From positions 2,921,432 through 2,985,431 of the forward strand of contig NZ_CP022162.1 of NCBI RefSeq assembly GCF_003293595.1: a stretch of DNA of 64,000 nucleotides, written 5' to 3'. Positions 46,464-55,587 of this stretch are shown piece after piece (position 1 is the stretch's first letter; each line of letters opens with the position of its first letter). Position numbers and translations under genes: made by a program. The stretch comes from Microbacterium sp. PM5 (GTDB taxonomy: Bacteria > Actinomycetota > Actinomycetes > Actinomycetales > Microbacteriaceae). The notes beneath the pieces are model-generated. The model was not told the DNA's origin and searched no databases. It saw only the letters and a list, made by a program, of their open reading frames with translations.

Positions 46464-47252
46464 GTGCCCGAAGCCGCGACTCACTCGCGCACCATCCCGC
46501 TCGCGGACGGTGCCGTCGACCTGCAGTGGGCGGAGCTGACCCATACGGGCCGTCGGCGAGAGATCAATCAGGATGCCGTCCTCGCTCGCTATCCGCTGTT
46601 CGTGGTCGCCGACGGGATGGGTGGCCACATCGGCGGTGAGATCGCCAGCAGCAGCACGATCGCACGCCTCGAATCGATGGTCGGCAAAGGCGAGGTCAGC
46701 CCGAAGAACATCGAGAAGGCGCTTTCCAAGGCCGTCGGCGACATCGCCTCGCACCCCGAAGCCACCGATGACGGCACGGGGACGACGGTGACCGGGGTCT
46801 ACCTCGACACCTCCACCCCCGAGCCCACGTGGGTGACCCTCAACATCGGCGACTCGCGGGTCTATCTCTTCCGCGACGGCGGCCTCGCCCAGGTCACGAC
46901 CGATCATTCCGTCGTCCAAGAGCTCATCGCCGCGGGGCGGCTCAGCCCTGAAGAGGCCGAGAACCACCCCTACGGAAACGTGATCACACGCGCCGTCGGT
47001 CCCTCCGACGGCGTCGCGCCCGACTACGTGCGACTCGAGGTCATCGACGGCGACCGCTTCGTGATCTGCAGCGACGGCCTCACCAAGGAGCTGACGGACT
47101 ACGGCATCCTGCACTTCCTCCTGCAGCACGACGATCCGGCCGCCGCAGCGGCTGACATGCTCGACGCTGCGCTGGAGAACGGCGGTCGCGACAACATCAC
47201 GATCATCGTCCTGAACGTGCACCGCACCGGTTCCTCCCCAGCGACGGACTGA
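46464..47252 (+). CDS. PP2C-family Ser/Thr protein phosphatase
   Basis: A 262-residue metal-dependent phosphatase. All core motifs are visible: RREINQDAVL, FVVADGMGGHIGG (metal Asp and Gly), DGTGTTVTGVYL, LNIGDSRVYLFRDGGL, TDHSVVQELIAAG, VICSDGLTKEL and GGRDNITIIV. No sensory or membrane domain is attached, so it probably opposes a Hanks-type kinase encoded elsewhere. It is leaderless. Its neighbour is an EssC/EccC-type ATPase; phosphatases and FHA proteins are recurrent neighbours of such ATPases in actinobacteria, which suggests but does not show a link. Confidence 0.94.
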   Translation: MPEAATHSRTIPLADGAVDLQWAELTHTGRRREINQDAVLARYPLFVVADGMGGHIGGEIASSSTIARLESMVGKGEVSPKNIEKALSKAVGDIASHPEATDDGTGTTVTGVYLDTSTPEPTWVTLNIGDSRVYLFRDGGLAQVTTDHSVVQELIAAGRLSPEEAENHPYGNVITRAVGPSDGVAPDYVRLEVIDGDRFVICSDGLTKELTDYGILHFLLQHDDPAAAAADMLDAALENGGRDNITIIVLNVHRTGSSPATD

Positions 47253-47318
47253 CGTCCTTCGCGCACCGGTCGCTCCGGTGCGCGTCGCCTCGTGGCGCCG
47301 GCGCGCTTGACTGCCGAC

Positions 47319-50075
47319 ATGACCGATGTCGACGATCTCGACGACGAGCCGCTGCGCCTTCCGCCCGCCCCGACACCGCCGGCGCGGGCACCGCTGCCGG
47401 TCGTGACCGCCATTGTTCCCGTCGTCGGTGCGCTCGTGCTGTGGCGCGTCACGGGGTCGGCCCACGCCCTCTGGTTCGCAGCTCTCGGGCCGCTCGTCGC
47501 GGTGGCGTCCTTCGTCGACGGGCTGCGGACGACCAGGCGTGTTCGGCGGCGTGCGCGCCGCGAACACCTCCGTCTGCTGGCGCACCTGGACGAAGCGGTC
47601 GATCGGCGCCACGACGCGGAGCGGCGTGGAGCGTGGCGGCGCACGCCCGACGTGGCGACGCTGTGCGCCGATGAGGCGGAGGTATGGCGTTCGGTGCCCG
47701 GCCGCGAGGAGGTGCTGGTGGTCGGGCGTGGAGAGGGGCCGAGCAGCCTGCGGATCGAGGGTGAGCCCGCCGACGATGCCGCGCGTGAGGTGCGACGGCG
47801 AGCTCGGCGCCTCGATGATGCGCCCGTGACCGTGCCCCTGCGGGCGGGGCTGGCCGTACGCGGTCCTCTCACACAGACAACGGCGGTGGTCCGAGGGCTC
47901 GTGATGCAGATCTGCCTCGTCCATGCTCCCGGCCGCGTCCGGATCGTCGACCTCGACGCCGTGGAGGCGATCGTGGGTCACGTGCCGCTCCCGCACGCGT
48001 TCGCGAGCGCCGGCGATGCTCTCGTGGTCGCGGAGGGCGCGGCCCGCCTCCCTTCGGATGCGCAGATCCCGATCGTCGTCGTGGCGGGCGACGCGCCGCC
48101 GCCGCCGCGCTGTCGCGCCGTTCTGACCCTCGTGGGCGGCGACGAAGCCGTCCTGGACCATGAGGGCTCGACGCGGACGGTGCGGATCGAAGCGTTGTCA
48201 GCGGTGCAGGCAGCCGAGGTCGCGGCGATGCTGTCGGAACGCGCGCGTGAGCTGGGCCACCGCGGCGACGCTCCCGTGGGGTTCGAGGAGCTCGTCGGCG
48301 GTCGCGCCGGCCCGGGACTGAGCGCCGCCATCGGTGTGAGCGCAGGGGAGATCGTCACCGTCGACCTCGTGGCCGACGGACCCCACGCCGTCGTGGTGGG
48401 CATGACCGGCTCCGGCAAGAGCGAGCTGCTCGTCACGTGGGCGGCCGGCCTGTGTCGCGGTCGAGATGTCGGGGAGGTCTGCCTTCTTCTCATCGACTTC
48501 AAGGGCGGCCGCACCTTCGACGCCCTCACCGTTCTTCCGCACGTCACCGGCGTCGTCACCGATCTCGATGACCGTGCGGCCGTGCGGGCGGTCGAGAGCC
48601 TGCGAGCCGAGATCCGGCGCCGAGAACGCGTCCTCGCCGCTCACGATGCCCGAGATGTGGACGAGGCCCCGGGGGCGCTGCCGCGACTCGTCGTGATCGT
48701 GGACGAGTTCGCCGCGCTGGTCGGCGCTCACCCCGAGATGCACGAGCTGTTCTCGGATGTCGCGGCGCGTGGGCGCGCACTCGGCATCCATACGATCCTG
48801 GCGTCCCAGCGCGCGGCCGGAGCCTTCCGTGACGGGCTGCTCGCCAATGCACCGCTGCGGATCGCACTGCGTACCCTCGATGCCGCAGACTCGCGCGCCG
48901 TGATCGGCCTCGACGACGCGGCGCGATTGTCCGGCCGCGCCGATGCCCGAGGGACGGCGCTCGTGCGTCGCGCGGCCGACGTCGATCCACAGCGCGTGCG
49001 GATGGCGCGATGCTCCCCGGTGGCGCTCGCGGCGATCAGAGACGCGGCGGGAGACGAACGCGCGACGGCGCCGTGGCTGCCTCCGCTCCCGCTCGCGGTG
49101 GAGCTGGATCGGGTAGCGGTGACCGGTCGTATCGCGCTGGGACTCTCGGACGAGCCGCAGCGGCAGCGCCAAGCGCCCGTGCTGCTGCCGCGGGCGGCGA
49201 CGGCGCTGGCGGTGATCGGAGCACCGGGAAGCGGCCGCTCGTCCTTGCTGCGCGCCGTCGCCCGCCAGCTGCCGCACGCGCCGACGTGGGTCCCCGGCGA
49301 CCCCGAGGCTGCGTGGGACGCTGTCGCCGCCGCCGTGGACCGGCGCGCGGGGACGGGCGTGGTCGTCGACGACCTCGACGCGCTCCTGGCGCGCTATCCC
49401 ACCGACTATGCGGCGGAGATGATGTCGCGCATCGAGCGGCTCGTGCGTGACGCGGGGCAGACCGGAGGCCTCGTGGTCTTCTCGGCGGCGCGATGCGCAG
49501 GGCCGCTCGCCCGCCTGCTGGATCTGGTTCCGCACCGCGCCATCCTGTCGTTGGCGACGCGCGCCGACCACGTGGCGGCTGGGGGTGAGGGGGCCGACCA
49601 CGACCGCGATCAGCCGCCCGGGCGGGGGCGATGGGGTCGCCTCCTGGTGCAGTTCCTCCACGACGGCGCCCGCGCGACCGCGCCAGGGCACGCCTCCCCG
49701 CCGCCGACCTGGAATCCCGGCGAAGCCGGCCCGGCCGGTCTGGTGGTCGCGCCCGGGTTCGCCCGTGACGCGCTGAATCGCGCGAGCGTGGAACGCGATG
49801 TTCCGATCGTCGGCGTCGCCGACGCCGCGACGTGCAGCGCGACCGGGGGACGGGCACTCGTCGTCGGCACGCCCGAGGAGTGGCTCGCCCACTGGAAGCT
49901 CCTGGGCGAACTGCGCACGCGTCATGAGCTGGTCGTCGCCGCAGAGTGCATCGCGGACTATCGTGCCCTCACGGGCCGACGGGACCTGCCCGTCTACGCC
50001 GCTGCGGGTGCCGGCCGCGCCTGGCGACTCGCGCCGGACGGCGTCGCTCAGCGCGTCCTGCTGCCCCGGCCGTGA
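47319..50075 (+). CDS. FtsK/SpoIIIE-domain ATPase of the type VII (EssC/EccC) kind, orphan
   Basis: This 918-residue protein has two adjacent hydrophobic segments near residues 28-68, as in EssC/EccC, followed by a basic linker. A first P-loop domain contains GMTGSGKSELLVTWAA and LLLIDFKGGRTFDAL. VIVDEFAALV and SQRAAGAFRDGLLANAPLRIALR follow and are typical of secretion ATPases. A second, degenerate P-loop reads GAPGSGRSSLLRAV, and a third region lacks a clear P-loop. No WXG100, EccB, EccD or EccE gene is nearby. ATG 47319 has TTGACT six bases upstream; a GTG nine codons earlier is the alternative start. Confidence 0.85.
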   Translation: MTDVDDLDDEPLRLPPAPTPPARAPLPVVTAIVPVVGALVLWRVTGSAHALWFAALGPLVAVASFVDGLRTTRRVRRRARREHLRLLAHLDEAVDRRHDAERRGAWRRTPDVATLCADEAEVWRSVPGREEVLVVGRGEGPSSLRIEGEPADDAAREVRRRARRLDDAPVTVPLRAGLAVRGPLTQTTAVVRGLVMQICLVHAPGRVRIVDLDAVEAIVGHVPLPHAFASAGDALVVAEGAARLPSDAQIPIVVVAGDAPPPPRCRAVLTLVGGDEAVLDHEGSTRTVRIEALSAVQAAEVAAMLSERARELGHRGDAPVGFEELVGGRAGPGLSAAIGVSAGEIVTVDLVADGPHAVVVGMTGSGKSELLVTWAAGLCRGRDVGEVCLLLIDFKGGRTFDALTVLPHVTGVVTDLDDRAAVRAVESLRAEIRRRERVLAAHDARDVDEAPGALPRLVVIVDEFAALVGAHPEMHELFSDVAARGRALGIHTILASQRAAGAFRDGLLANAPLRIALRTLDAADSRAVIGLDDAARLSGRADARGTALVRRAADVDPQRVRMARCSPVALAAIRDAAGDERATAPWLPPLPLAVELDRVAVTGRIALGLSDEPQRQRQAPVLLPRAATALAVIGAPGSGRSSLLRAVARQLPHAPTWVPGDPEAAWDAVAAAVDRRAGTGVVVDDLDALLARYPTDYAAEMMSRIERLVRDAGQTGGLVVFSAARCAGPLARLLDLVPHRAILSLATRADHVAAGGEGADHDRDQPPGRGRWGRLLVQFLHDGARATAPGHASPPPTWNPGEAGPAGLVVAPGFARDALNRASVERDVPIVGVADAATCSATGGRALVVGTPEEWLAHWKLLGELRTRHELVVAAECIADYRALTGRRDLPVYAAAGAGRAWRLAPDGVAQRVLLPRP

Positions 50076-50101
50076 GCGGCCGTGGACCGGAACGCGAGGG
50101 A

Positions 50102-51127
50102 TCAGACGGTGGGACGGATGCGCCCCACCTCGCGCCCTCCACCGGTGATCTCCAGCGGCAGCTGGTCGAGCGTCGCGGCGACGTCCGCCGACGACAGGGC
50201 GCCGACGCGCTCCAGCAGACGGATCGCGACGGCCGTCGCGACGCGGCCACTGCCGTCCAGCGTCTTCAGGGCCACCGTCGCGCCGTTGGGGGCCGTCATG
50301 ATCATGATCCCCTCGGCGCCCCCCTTGGCGAAGACGCCGAGCCGCTCGATCGCGATGGTGTCCGGGCGGCCCGGCCCGTCGATCGCCCACGGGTTCTCGC
50401 GGACCGCGCGCACGAGCGCTCCGGCCAGACGGTGCAGGGCGAAGGGGGAGCGCTCCGAGGCGGTGCCGATCCGATGCGCGGCGCGGGCGAGGGCGGTCAG
50501 GCTCATGGCGTACACCGGTGCTCCGCAGCCGTCGATCGCGGTCGTGGAGATCTTCGTCCCCGTGAGCCGTTCGATGACCTCACGGATATGCACCTGCAGC
50601 GGATGCTGCGGGTCGAGGTAGCTCTCGATGTCCCACCCGTTCGCGGTGCAGGCCAGCAGCATCGTCGCATGCTTTCCGGAACAGTTCATGCGAATTCGCC
50701 CCGGCTGTCCGAGTTCGCGCACGAGCTCATCGCGCGTCGCCGTGTCGCCGGGCCACGCGGGCGGGCACTGAAGGTGGTCCTCGCCGAGACCGGCGGTCGC
50801 GAGGATCTCCCGGACGACGGCGGCGTGGCGGTCGGTTCCGCTGTGGCTGGCGGTGGACAGCGCGAGCTGCTCGCCTTCCAGGGAGACACCCGCGGTCAGG
50901 CAGCCGAGTGCCTGCAACGGCTTCATGCTCGAGCGGGGCAGGATCGGTGTGTCGACGTCGCCGAGGCTCAGTTGGACGACGCCCTCGGGGTCCAGCACGA
51001 TCGCCGCTCCGGCGTGCCGCGACTCGATGAAGCCGCTGCGCTCGACGACGGCGAGTTCCACCGCATCGGTGACGGCGATGGTGCCGGAGGGTGCGGAGGG
51101 ACGGGACACGGTGAGAGGATCTGACAC
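50102..51127 (-). CDS. L-asparaginase, type of Rhizobium etli AnsA (PF06089)
   Basis: This 341-residue protein resembles the thermolabile R. etli-type asparaginases, unrelated to the E. coli enzymes. It has SSMKPLQALGCL, ALSTASHSGTDRHAAVV, MNCSGKHATMLLACTANGW and AIDGCGAPVYAMSLTALA; the SxxK-like Ser-Met-Lys and the Cys/His motifs are conserved in the family and bind zinc or act in catalysis. GTG 51127 was chosen because TAGGCT lies seven bases upstream. It is divergent from the MBL-fold gene and convergent with the EssC-like ATPase gene. Confidence 0.88.
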   Translation of the reverse strand: MSDPLTVSRPSAPSGTIAVTDAVELAVVERSGFIESRHAGAAIVLDPEGVVQLSLGDVDTPILPRSSMKPLQALGCLTAGVSLEGEQLALSTASHSGTDRHAAVVREILATAGLGEDHLQCPPAWPGDTATRDELVRELGQPGRIRMNCSGKHATMLLACTANGWDIESYLDPQHPLQVHIREVIERLTGTKISTTAIDGCGAPVYAMSLTALARAAHRIGTASERSPFALHRLAGALVRAVRENPWAIDGPGRPDTIAIERLGVFAKGGAEGIMIMTAPNGATVALKTLDGSGRVATAVAIRLLERVGALSSADVAATLDQLPLEITGGGREVGRIRPTV

Positions 51128-51134
51128 GCACAAG

Positions 51135-51140
51135 AGCCTA
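51135..51140 (-). promoter_or_regulatory. -10 element of the asparaginase gene
   Basis: TAGGCT on the minus strand ends seven bases before the GTG at 51127. Confidence 0.55.
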
Positions 51141-51192
51141 CTTTCTTCGCGTGCCGCGGAAAGGGTCGGCTGGGACCACCGAGGAGACGGGG

Positions 51193-51984
51193 ATGCGCCA
51201 GCTGGACGAGGTCGCCGATGGGATCTGGGTCGCGACGAGCCGGCGCATGGCCACCACGAGCACCGTCATCGTGGGTGGAGCCGAGGCTCTGCTCGTCGAT
51301 CCCGCGTGGGACCCGGACGAGCTCGACGCGCTGGCAGCCACGCTGAACGCCCGCGGGCTGCACGTTCGCGCGGGCTTTGCGACCCACGCCCATCACGACC
51401 ATCTGCTGTGGCACCCGGCGTTCGGGGACGTCTCGCGCTGGGCCTCCGACACCACTGCCGCGCTCACCGTCTCGCAGCGCGCTGAACTCGTCGCTGCGTT
51501 GGACGACGAGGCGCCGCCGTGGTTCGCCGAGCTCATGGGCCGTGTCAACGGCATCGGAGACCGCTTCCCCGCCGACGGTCTGCCGAAGGGGGTGCACATC
51601 GTGCCGGTCGTCCACGACGGTCACGCGCCGGGACACACGGCGCTGTGGCTGCCGGAGCGGCGTGTGCTGATCGCCGGCGACATGCTCAGCGACGTCGAAC
51701 TGCCGCTGCCGTTCTCTCCCGACGACCTGCCGGCCTACCTCGACGCTCTCGACCGGCTCGCGCCGTTCGCGGCGCGCGCCGCGGTGGTCGTTCCCGGTCA
51801 CGGAAACGTGGGCGCGGACGCGCGTGCTCGCCTCGACGCGGACCGACGCTACCTCGATGACATGATCCGCCGAGGACGCTCCGACGATCCACGTATCGCC
51901 AACCCCGGCATGGCCGAGGAGCACGCGCATCTGGCGGAACTGGCGGCCGCGTACCGCGCTGCGGGTGGCAGACTGGCGAGATGA
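51193..51984 (+). CDS. Metallo-beta-lactamase-fold hydrolase
   Basis: A 263-residue MBL protein with THAHHDHLLWHPAF (the HxHxDH metal motif), then HDGHAPGHTALWLP, VLIAGDMLSD (bridging Asp) and VVPGHGNVG (last His). It matches the glyoxalase II or general hydrolase shape, but the substrate is unknown. GAGGAG six bases before the ATG at 51193 supports this start; a GTG 14 codons upstream has no ribosome-binding site. It is coupled to the OsmC gene by an ATGA overlap. Confidence 0.88.
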   Translation: MRQLDEVADGIWVATSRRMATTSTVIVGGAEALLVDPAWDPDELDALAATLNARGLHVRAGFATHAHHDHLLWHPAFGDVSRWASDTTAALTVSQRAELVAALDDEAPPWFAELMGRVNGIGDRFPADGLPKGVHIVPVVHDGHAPGHTALWLPERRVLIAGDMLSDVELPLPFSPDDLPAYLDALDRLAPFAARAAVVVPGHGNVGADARARLDADRRYLDDMIRRGRSDDPRIANPGMAEEHAHLAELAAAYRAAGGRLAR

Positions 51985-52493
51985 TCGGTGAACACCGTTA
52001 CGCACTGCAGGCGCGGTGGACAGGAAATCGCGGTACCGGAACGAGCGGGTACCGCGACTACGACCGCTCGGTGACGCTGTCGATCGACGGCAAGCCGGCT
52101 CTGGAGGCTTCGAGCGATCGTCCCTTCCGCGGCGATCCTTCGAAGTGGAACCCCGAGGACATGCTGCTGGCCGCGCTGTCGGAGTGTCATCTGCTGTCCT
52201 ACCTCCACGCCTGCGTGCAGGCCGGTGTCGTCGTCGTGTCCTACACCGACGACGCGACGGGGCGGATGACCGAGGACGGTCGAGGCGGCGGCGCCTTCAC
52301 CGAGGTCGTGCTGCGACCGCGGGTCGAGGTCGCCGCAGCGTCCATGGTCGCCGCGGCTGAGGCCGCACACGCGCAGGCGCACGAGTGGTGCTTCATCGCG
52401 AACTCGGTCAACTTCCCGGTTCGTCACGACGCCGTCGTCACGGTGGCCCCGGATGCCGCGGTCAGCGGCGTTCGTGCGGAAGGACCTGCTTGA
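51981..52493 (+). CDS. OsmC/Ohr-family peroxide-detoxifying protein
   Basis: This 170-residue protein has the two family Cys residues: one in LSECHLLSYLHAC and the second in HEWCFIANSVNFPV. Both are used to reduce organic hydroperoxides. NPEDMLLAALSECH before the first Cys is diagnostic. It belongs to the YhfA/OsmC-like side rather than classical Ohr, judging from the N-terminal strand. It shares the upstream MBL transcript, and its 3' end overlaps the convergent acyltransferase gene by 32 bases. Confidence 0.9.
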   Translation: MIGEHRYALQARWTGNRGTGTSGYRDYDRSVTLSIDGKPALEASSDRPFRGDPSKWNPEDMLLAALSECHLLSYLHACVQAGVVVVSYTDDATGRMTEDGRGGGAFTEVVLRPRVEVAAASMVAAAEAAHAQAHEWCFIANSVNFPVRHDAVVTVAPDAAVSGVRAEGPA

Positions 52494-53253
52494 GGCGTTC
52501 GACGGGATTGGACGCCGGAGCCTCGTTGTAGGCGTTTGCCAGCTCCTGACCGGAGAGCGCGTGGATCGCGGCCATGATCTCATCGGTCGCCTGACGGCGG
52601 GCGCGCCCGGAGTCGGCGGAGCCGTGATGAGAGAGGTCGAGGGGTTCGCCGAAGCGCACCGTCACCCGCGGGCGCAGGCGGGGAAACTTCGCTCCGACGG
52701 GCATGATCTCGTTGGTTCCGACCAACCCCACGGGAATCACGGGTGCGCCGGTCTGCAGCGCGAGGAACGCGACACCGGTGCGGCCTTTGTACAGACGCCC
52801 GTCGAGGGAGCGCGTCCCCTCCGGATAGAGCGCGGTCGACCACCCCGCGTCGAGCATCCGTCGCTGCTGCTCGAGAGCATCCAACGCCGCCTGGCCCGCT
52901 CCGCGCTGAACGGGGAACGCGCCGACGGCGTAGAAGAACTGTCGGGAGAACCACCCCTTCAACCCGGCGCCGTCGAAGTAGCTCGACTTGGCGAGGAAGC
53001 GCACCGGCCGCGGAGCGGCCATGGGGATGACGAAGGAGTCGATGAACGACAGGTGGTTGCTGGCGAGGATCACCGCGCCCTTGCGGGGGAAGTTCTTGCG
53101 TCCCTCGATGCGCGGACGGTACAGCAGCCGCGCGAGCGGGGCCACGACCCACCTGCCGATGACATAGGTGGGGCCGATGCCGGTGACGTCATGGGCGTCG
53201 GCCGAGGCCTGCAGCTCGCCGGCGGCGTCGGGGGCGGGCTCTGCGGATGTCAC
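52462..53253 (-). CDS. plsC: 1-acyl-sn-glycerol-3-phosphate acyltransferase (PlsC family)
   Basis: A 263-residue membrane-associated acyltransferase making phosphatidic acid. The HxxxxD catalytic box appears in the variant NHLSFIDSF, with the usual spacing. YPEGTRSLDGRLYKGRTG is the second substrate motif, and VPVGLVGTNEI-type sequence (VIPVGLVGTNEI) the third. The GTG start at 53253 is fixed by TACCCT exactly six bases upstream. Frames further upstream are antisense to the FKBP gene. The phospholipid product links it to envelope lipid synthesis. Confidence 0.92.
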   Translation of the reverse strand: MTSAEPAPDAAGELQASADAHDVTGIGPTYVIGRWVVAPLARLLYRPRIEGRKNFPRKGAVILASNHLSFIDSFVIPMAAPRPVRFLAKSSYFDGAGLKGWFSRQFFYAVGAFPVQRGAGQAALDALEQQRRMLDAGWSTALYPEGTRSLDGRLYKGRTGVAFLALQTGAPVIPVGLVGTNEIMPVGAKFPRLRPRVTVRFGEPLDLSHHGSADSGRARRQATDEIMAAIHALSGQELANAYNEAPASNPVERLKQVLPHERR

Positions 53254-53259
53254 CAGACG

Positions 53260-53265
53260 AGGGTA
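53260..53265 (-). promoter_or_regulatory. -10 element, leaderless promoter of plsC
   Basis: TACCCT on the minus strand ends six bases before the GTG at 53253. Confidence 0.65.
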
Positions 53266-53377
53266 CTCCCGATCGCATGCCGCCATGAGCATGGCGAGAG
53301 CGTGGCGCTCCCAGCGCACGCAGAACAAAGTAGGGGAGGATGGGTGTGAATCCGTCTTCCATCTGTGAGGTCCTATC

Positions 53378-54334
53378 GTGCGCCTGCGCCCGCTCGTCGC
53401 TGTTTCCGTCGCCGCTGTGTCCGTCATCCTGCTTGCGGGCTGTTCCGGCTCCAACGGCGCCACCGCGTCCGGGAGCCCGACCGCCGCGCCGGCGGCGGAT
53501 CTCTGCGACGCGCAGGTCTCGTCCGGCGCCGCGGCCGACGCGGTCACGGTCAGCGGAGACGCGGGAGCAGCTCCCACCCTGTCGTTCACGGCGCCGATCC
53601 AGATCGACAAGCTGCAGGCGAAGACCATCGACAAGGGGTCGGGTACCCCGGTGACGGCGGGGCAGTTCATCTCCTACGCCATGACGGCCTACGACGCCGA
53701 GACGGGCCAGAAGCTCGGCGATATCGGCTACAAGCCCGGTCAGCTCCTGCCCGCGCAGATCTCGGCATCCAGCCCCCTCGGCCAGGTCCTCGGTTGCGGC
53801 GCGCCCGGCGAGCGCGTCGTCGCGACCTTCCCGGCGAGCGAGCAGGGTGCGGCCCAGGTGTACGTGGTCGACCTGCTCGGAATCGTCCCGAGCGCCGCCT
53901 GGGGCGCCGAGCAGGCTCCGGTGGCGGGGATGCCGACGGTGTCGCTGGCCGACAACGGCGCGCCGACGATCACGCTTCCCGGTGGCAACCCGCCCACCGA
54001 GACGCAGATCGCCACCCTGAAGAAGGGCGACGGTGCCACGGTCCAGAGCGGCGACCAGGTGCTGGTGCAGTACACCGGCGTGCGCTGGTCGGACGGCAAG
54101 ACCTTCGACTCGACGTGGGACAAGGGCGGCGTGCCGACGAGCTTCACCACCACCGGTGTCGTCCCCGGCTTCCGCAAGGCCCTGGAAGGCCAGACCGTCG
54201 GCTCGCAGGTGCTCGTGACGATGCCCCCGGCGGACGGCTACGGCGAGGGCGAGATCAACACGAACGACCTCAAGGGCGAGACCCTGGTGTTCGTCGTCGA
54301 CATCCTGGGCGCCCAGACCTCCGCGGCCCAGTAA
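53378..54334 (+). CDS. FKBP-type peptidyl-prolyl isomerase lipoprotein
   Basis: This 318-residue exported lipoprotein has the signal MRLRPLVAVSVAAVSVILLAGC in outline, with lipobox LLAGC and Cys22 as the lipid-modified residue. A first region (about 50-185) is a degenerate FKBP-like half. The second (about 205-315) is a recognisable FKBP domain: VQYTGVRWSDGKTFDSTWDKG, VPGFRKALEGQTVGSQVLVTMPPADGYG and LVFVVDIL. It probably folds secreted proteins at the membrane surface. GAGGT lies before the GTG. Confidence 0.92.
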   Translation: MRLRPLVAVSVAAVSVILLAGCSGSNGATASGSPTAAPAADLCDAQVSSGAAADAVTVSGDAGAAPTLSFTAPIQIDKLQAKTIDKGSGTPVTAGQFISYAMTAYDAETGQKLGDIGYKPGQLLPAQISASSPLGQVLGCGAPGERVVATFPASEQGAAQVYVVDLLGIVPSAAWGAEQAPVAGMPTVSLADNGAPTITLPGGNPPTETQIATLKKGDGATVQSGDQVLVQYTGVRWSDGKTFDSTWDKGGVPTSFTTTGVVPGFRKALEGQTVGSQVLVTMPPADGYGEGEINTNDLKGETLVFVVDILGAQTSAAQ

Positions 54335-54346
54335 CCGGCCCGCCGG

Positions 54347-54352
54347 TAGGCT
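54347..54352 (+). promoter_or_regulatory. -10 element, leaderless promoter of dxr
   Basis: TAGGCT ends six bases before the ATG at 54359. Confidence 0.7.
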
Positions 54353-54358
54353 GGCCGC

Positions 54359-55441
54359 ATGCGGCGCATCCTGATCCTCGGTTCGACCGGTTCCATCGGC
54401 ACCCAGGCTCTGGATGTGATCCGCACCCGCCGTGATCAGTTCGAGGTGGTGGGACTCGCCGCCGGACGCGACGCGGCGGGCGTCGCCGCGCAGGCGATCG
54501 AATTCGGGGTCGAGCACACCGCGCTGGGCGCGGTCGAAGCCGAGCAGCTCGTGCGGGATGTGGAGGCCGATGTCGTGCTCAACGGCATCACCGGATCGGT
54601 CGGCCTCGGCCCGACGCTCGCCGCGCTCGAGACGGGGCGTACTCTTGCGCTGGCCAACAAAGAGTCGCTCATCGTCGGTGGCGATCTGGTCACCGCCCTC
54701 GCTGCGCCGGGTCAGATCGTCCCGGTCGACTCCGAGCACTCTGCGATCGCGCAGGCCCTGCGCGCCGGGACGAGCGACGAGGTGCGTCGGCTCGTGCTGA
54801 CCGCCTCGGGAGGGCCGTTTCGCGGTCGCACCCGCGCCGAGCTCGAACGGGTGACGCCAGCCCAGGCGCTGGCTCATCCGACCTGGGACATGGGACGTGT
54901 GGTCACCACGAACTCGGCGACGCTGGTCAACAAGGGGCTCGAGGTGATCGAGGCCCATCTGCTGTTCGACGTCGACTACGACCGCATCGACGTCGTCGTG
55001 CACCCTCAGTCGATCATCCACTCGATGGTCGAGTTCATCGACGGGTCGACGATTGCACAGGCGTCTCCGCCGGATATGCGGCTGCCGATCTCGTTGGGCC
55101 TCGATTGGCCACACCGCATCGGCGGCGTCGGTGCGCCCCTGGACTGGACTCGGGCGAGCTCGTGGGGCTTCGAGCCCCTCGACGAGGAGGCCTTCCCGGC
55201 GGTCATGCTCGCCAAGCAGGTGGGGCGCGCCGGCGCGACCTACCCCGCCGTGTTCAACGCGGCCAACGAGCAGGCTGTCGATGCGTTCCACGAGGGACGC
55301 CTGAGCTTTCCCGGCATCCTGGACACCGTCCAGCGGATCGTCGATATGCACGAGGCGCCGTCCACGCTTTCGCGCGAGACCCTCGCCGCCGCGGAGGCCT
55401 GGGCACGTGCTGCCGCCGATGAGGCGATCGCCGCCGCCTGA
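54359..55441 (+). CDS. dxr: 1-deoxy-D-xylulose 5-phosphate reductoisomerase
   Basis: A 360-residue NADPH-dependent enzyme at the committed step of the MEP isoprenoid pathway. [16 protein letters not shown] forms the cofactor loop, [12 protein letters not shown] and PVDSEHSAI lead to the metal site, and ASGGPFRGR plus [27 protein letters not shown] form the fosmidomycin-binding active site. PDMRLPI and [12 protein letters not shown] complete the motif set. Length is slightly short but normal for actinobacteria. It is leaderless and stands alone; the RseP-type protease often next to dxr lies 7 kb away. Confidence 0.97.
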   Translation: MRRILILGSTGSIGTQALDVIRTRRDQFEVVGLAAGRDAAGVAAQAIEFGVEHTALGAVEAEQLVRDVEADVVLNGITGSVGLGPTLAALETGRTLALANKESLIVGGDLVTALAAPGQIVPVDSEHSAIAQALRAGTSDEVRRLVLTASGGPFRGRTRAELERVTPAQALAHPTWDMGRVVTTNSATLVNKGLEVIEAHLLFDVDYDRIDVVVHPQSIIHSMVEFIDGSTIAQASPPDMRLPISLGLDWPHRIGGVGAPLDWTRASSWGFEPLDEEAFPAVMLAKQVGRAGATYPAVFNAANEQAVDAFHEGRLSFPGILDTVQRIVDMHEAPSTLSRETLAAAEAWARAAADEAIAAA

Positions 55442-55469
55442 CATCGATGCGCCCCGCGCCGGCAGAGGG

Positions 55470-55509
55470 GACCGGACCGCCCGCAGAGGATGGGGAGGGC
55501 GGTCCGGTC
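55470..55509. terminator. Bidirectional stem-loop between dxr and pflA
   Basis: GACCGGACCGCCC (55470-55482) and GGGCGGTCCGGTC (55497-55509) form a perfect 13-bp stem with a 14-base loop between two convergent genes. It lacks T-tracts but is well placed to end both transcripts. Confidence 0.75.
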
Positions 55510-55587
55510 AGCGCCCGATTCGGGGGACGATCGGGGCGCGAGGCCGCGAGGGGAAGCGGCGGCCGAGACGAGGGAGAGCAGGGAAGG

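Noticed and set aside
44622..48161. A 1179-codon minus-strand frame
   Set aside because: It is antisense to the ABC exporter, PP2C and EssC-like genes, all with clear motifs. Composition is Arg/Asp/His-rich shadow sequence.
53254..53670. Longer acyltransferase start reaching into the FKBP gene
   Set aside because: The extension is antisense to the FKBP lipoprotein, and TACCCT six bases before GTG 53253 fixes the start.
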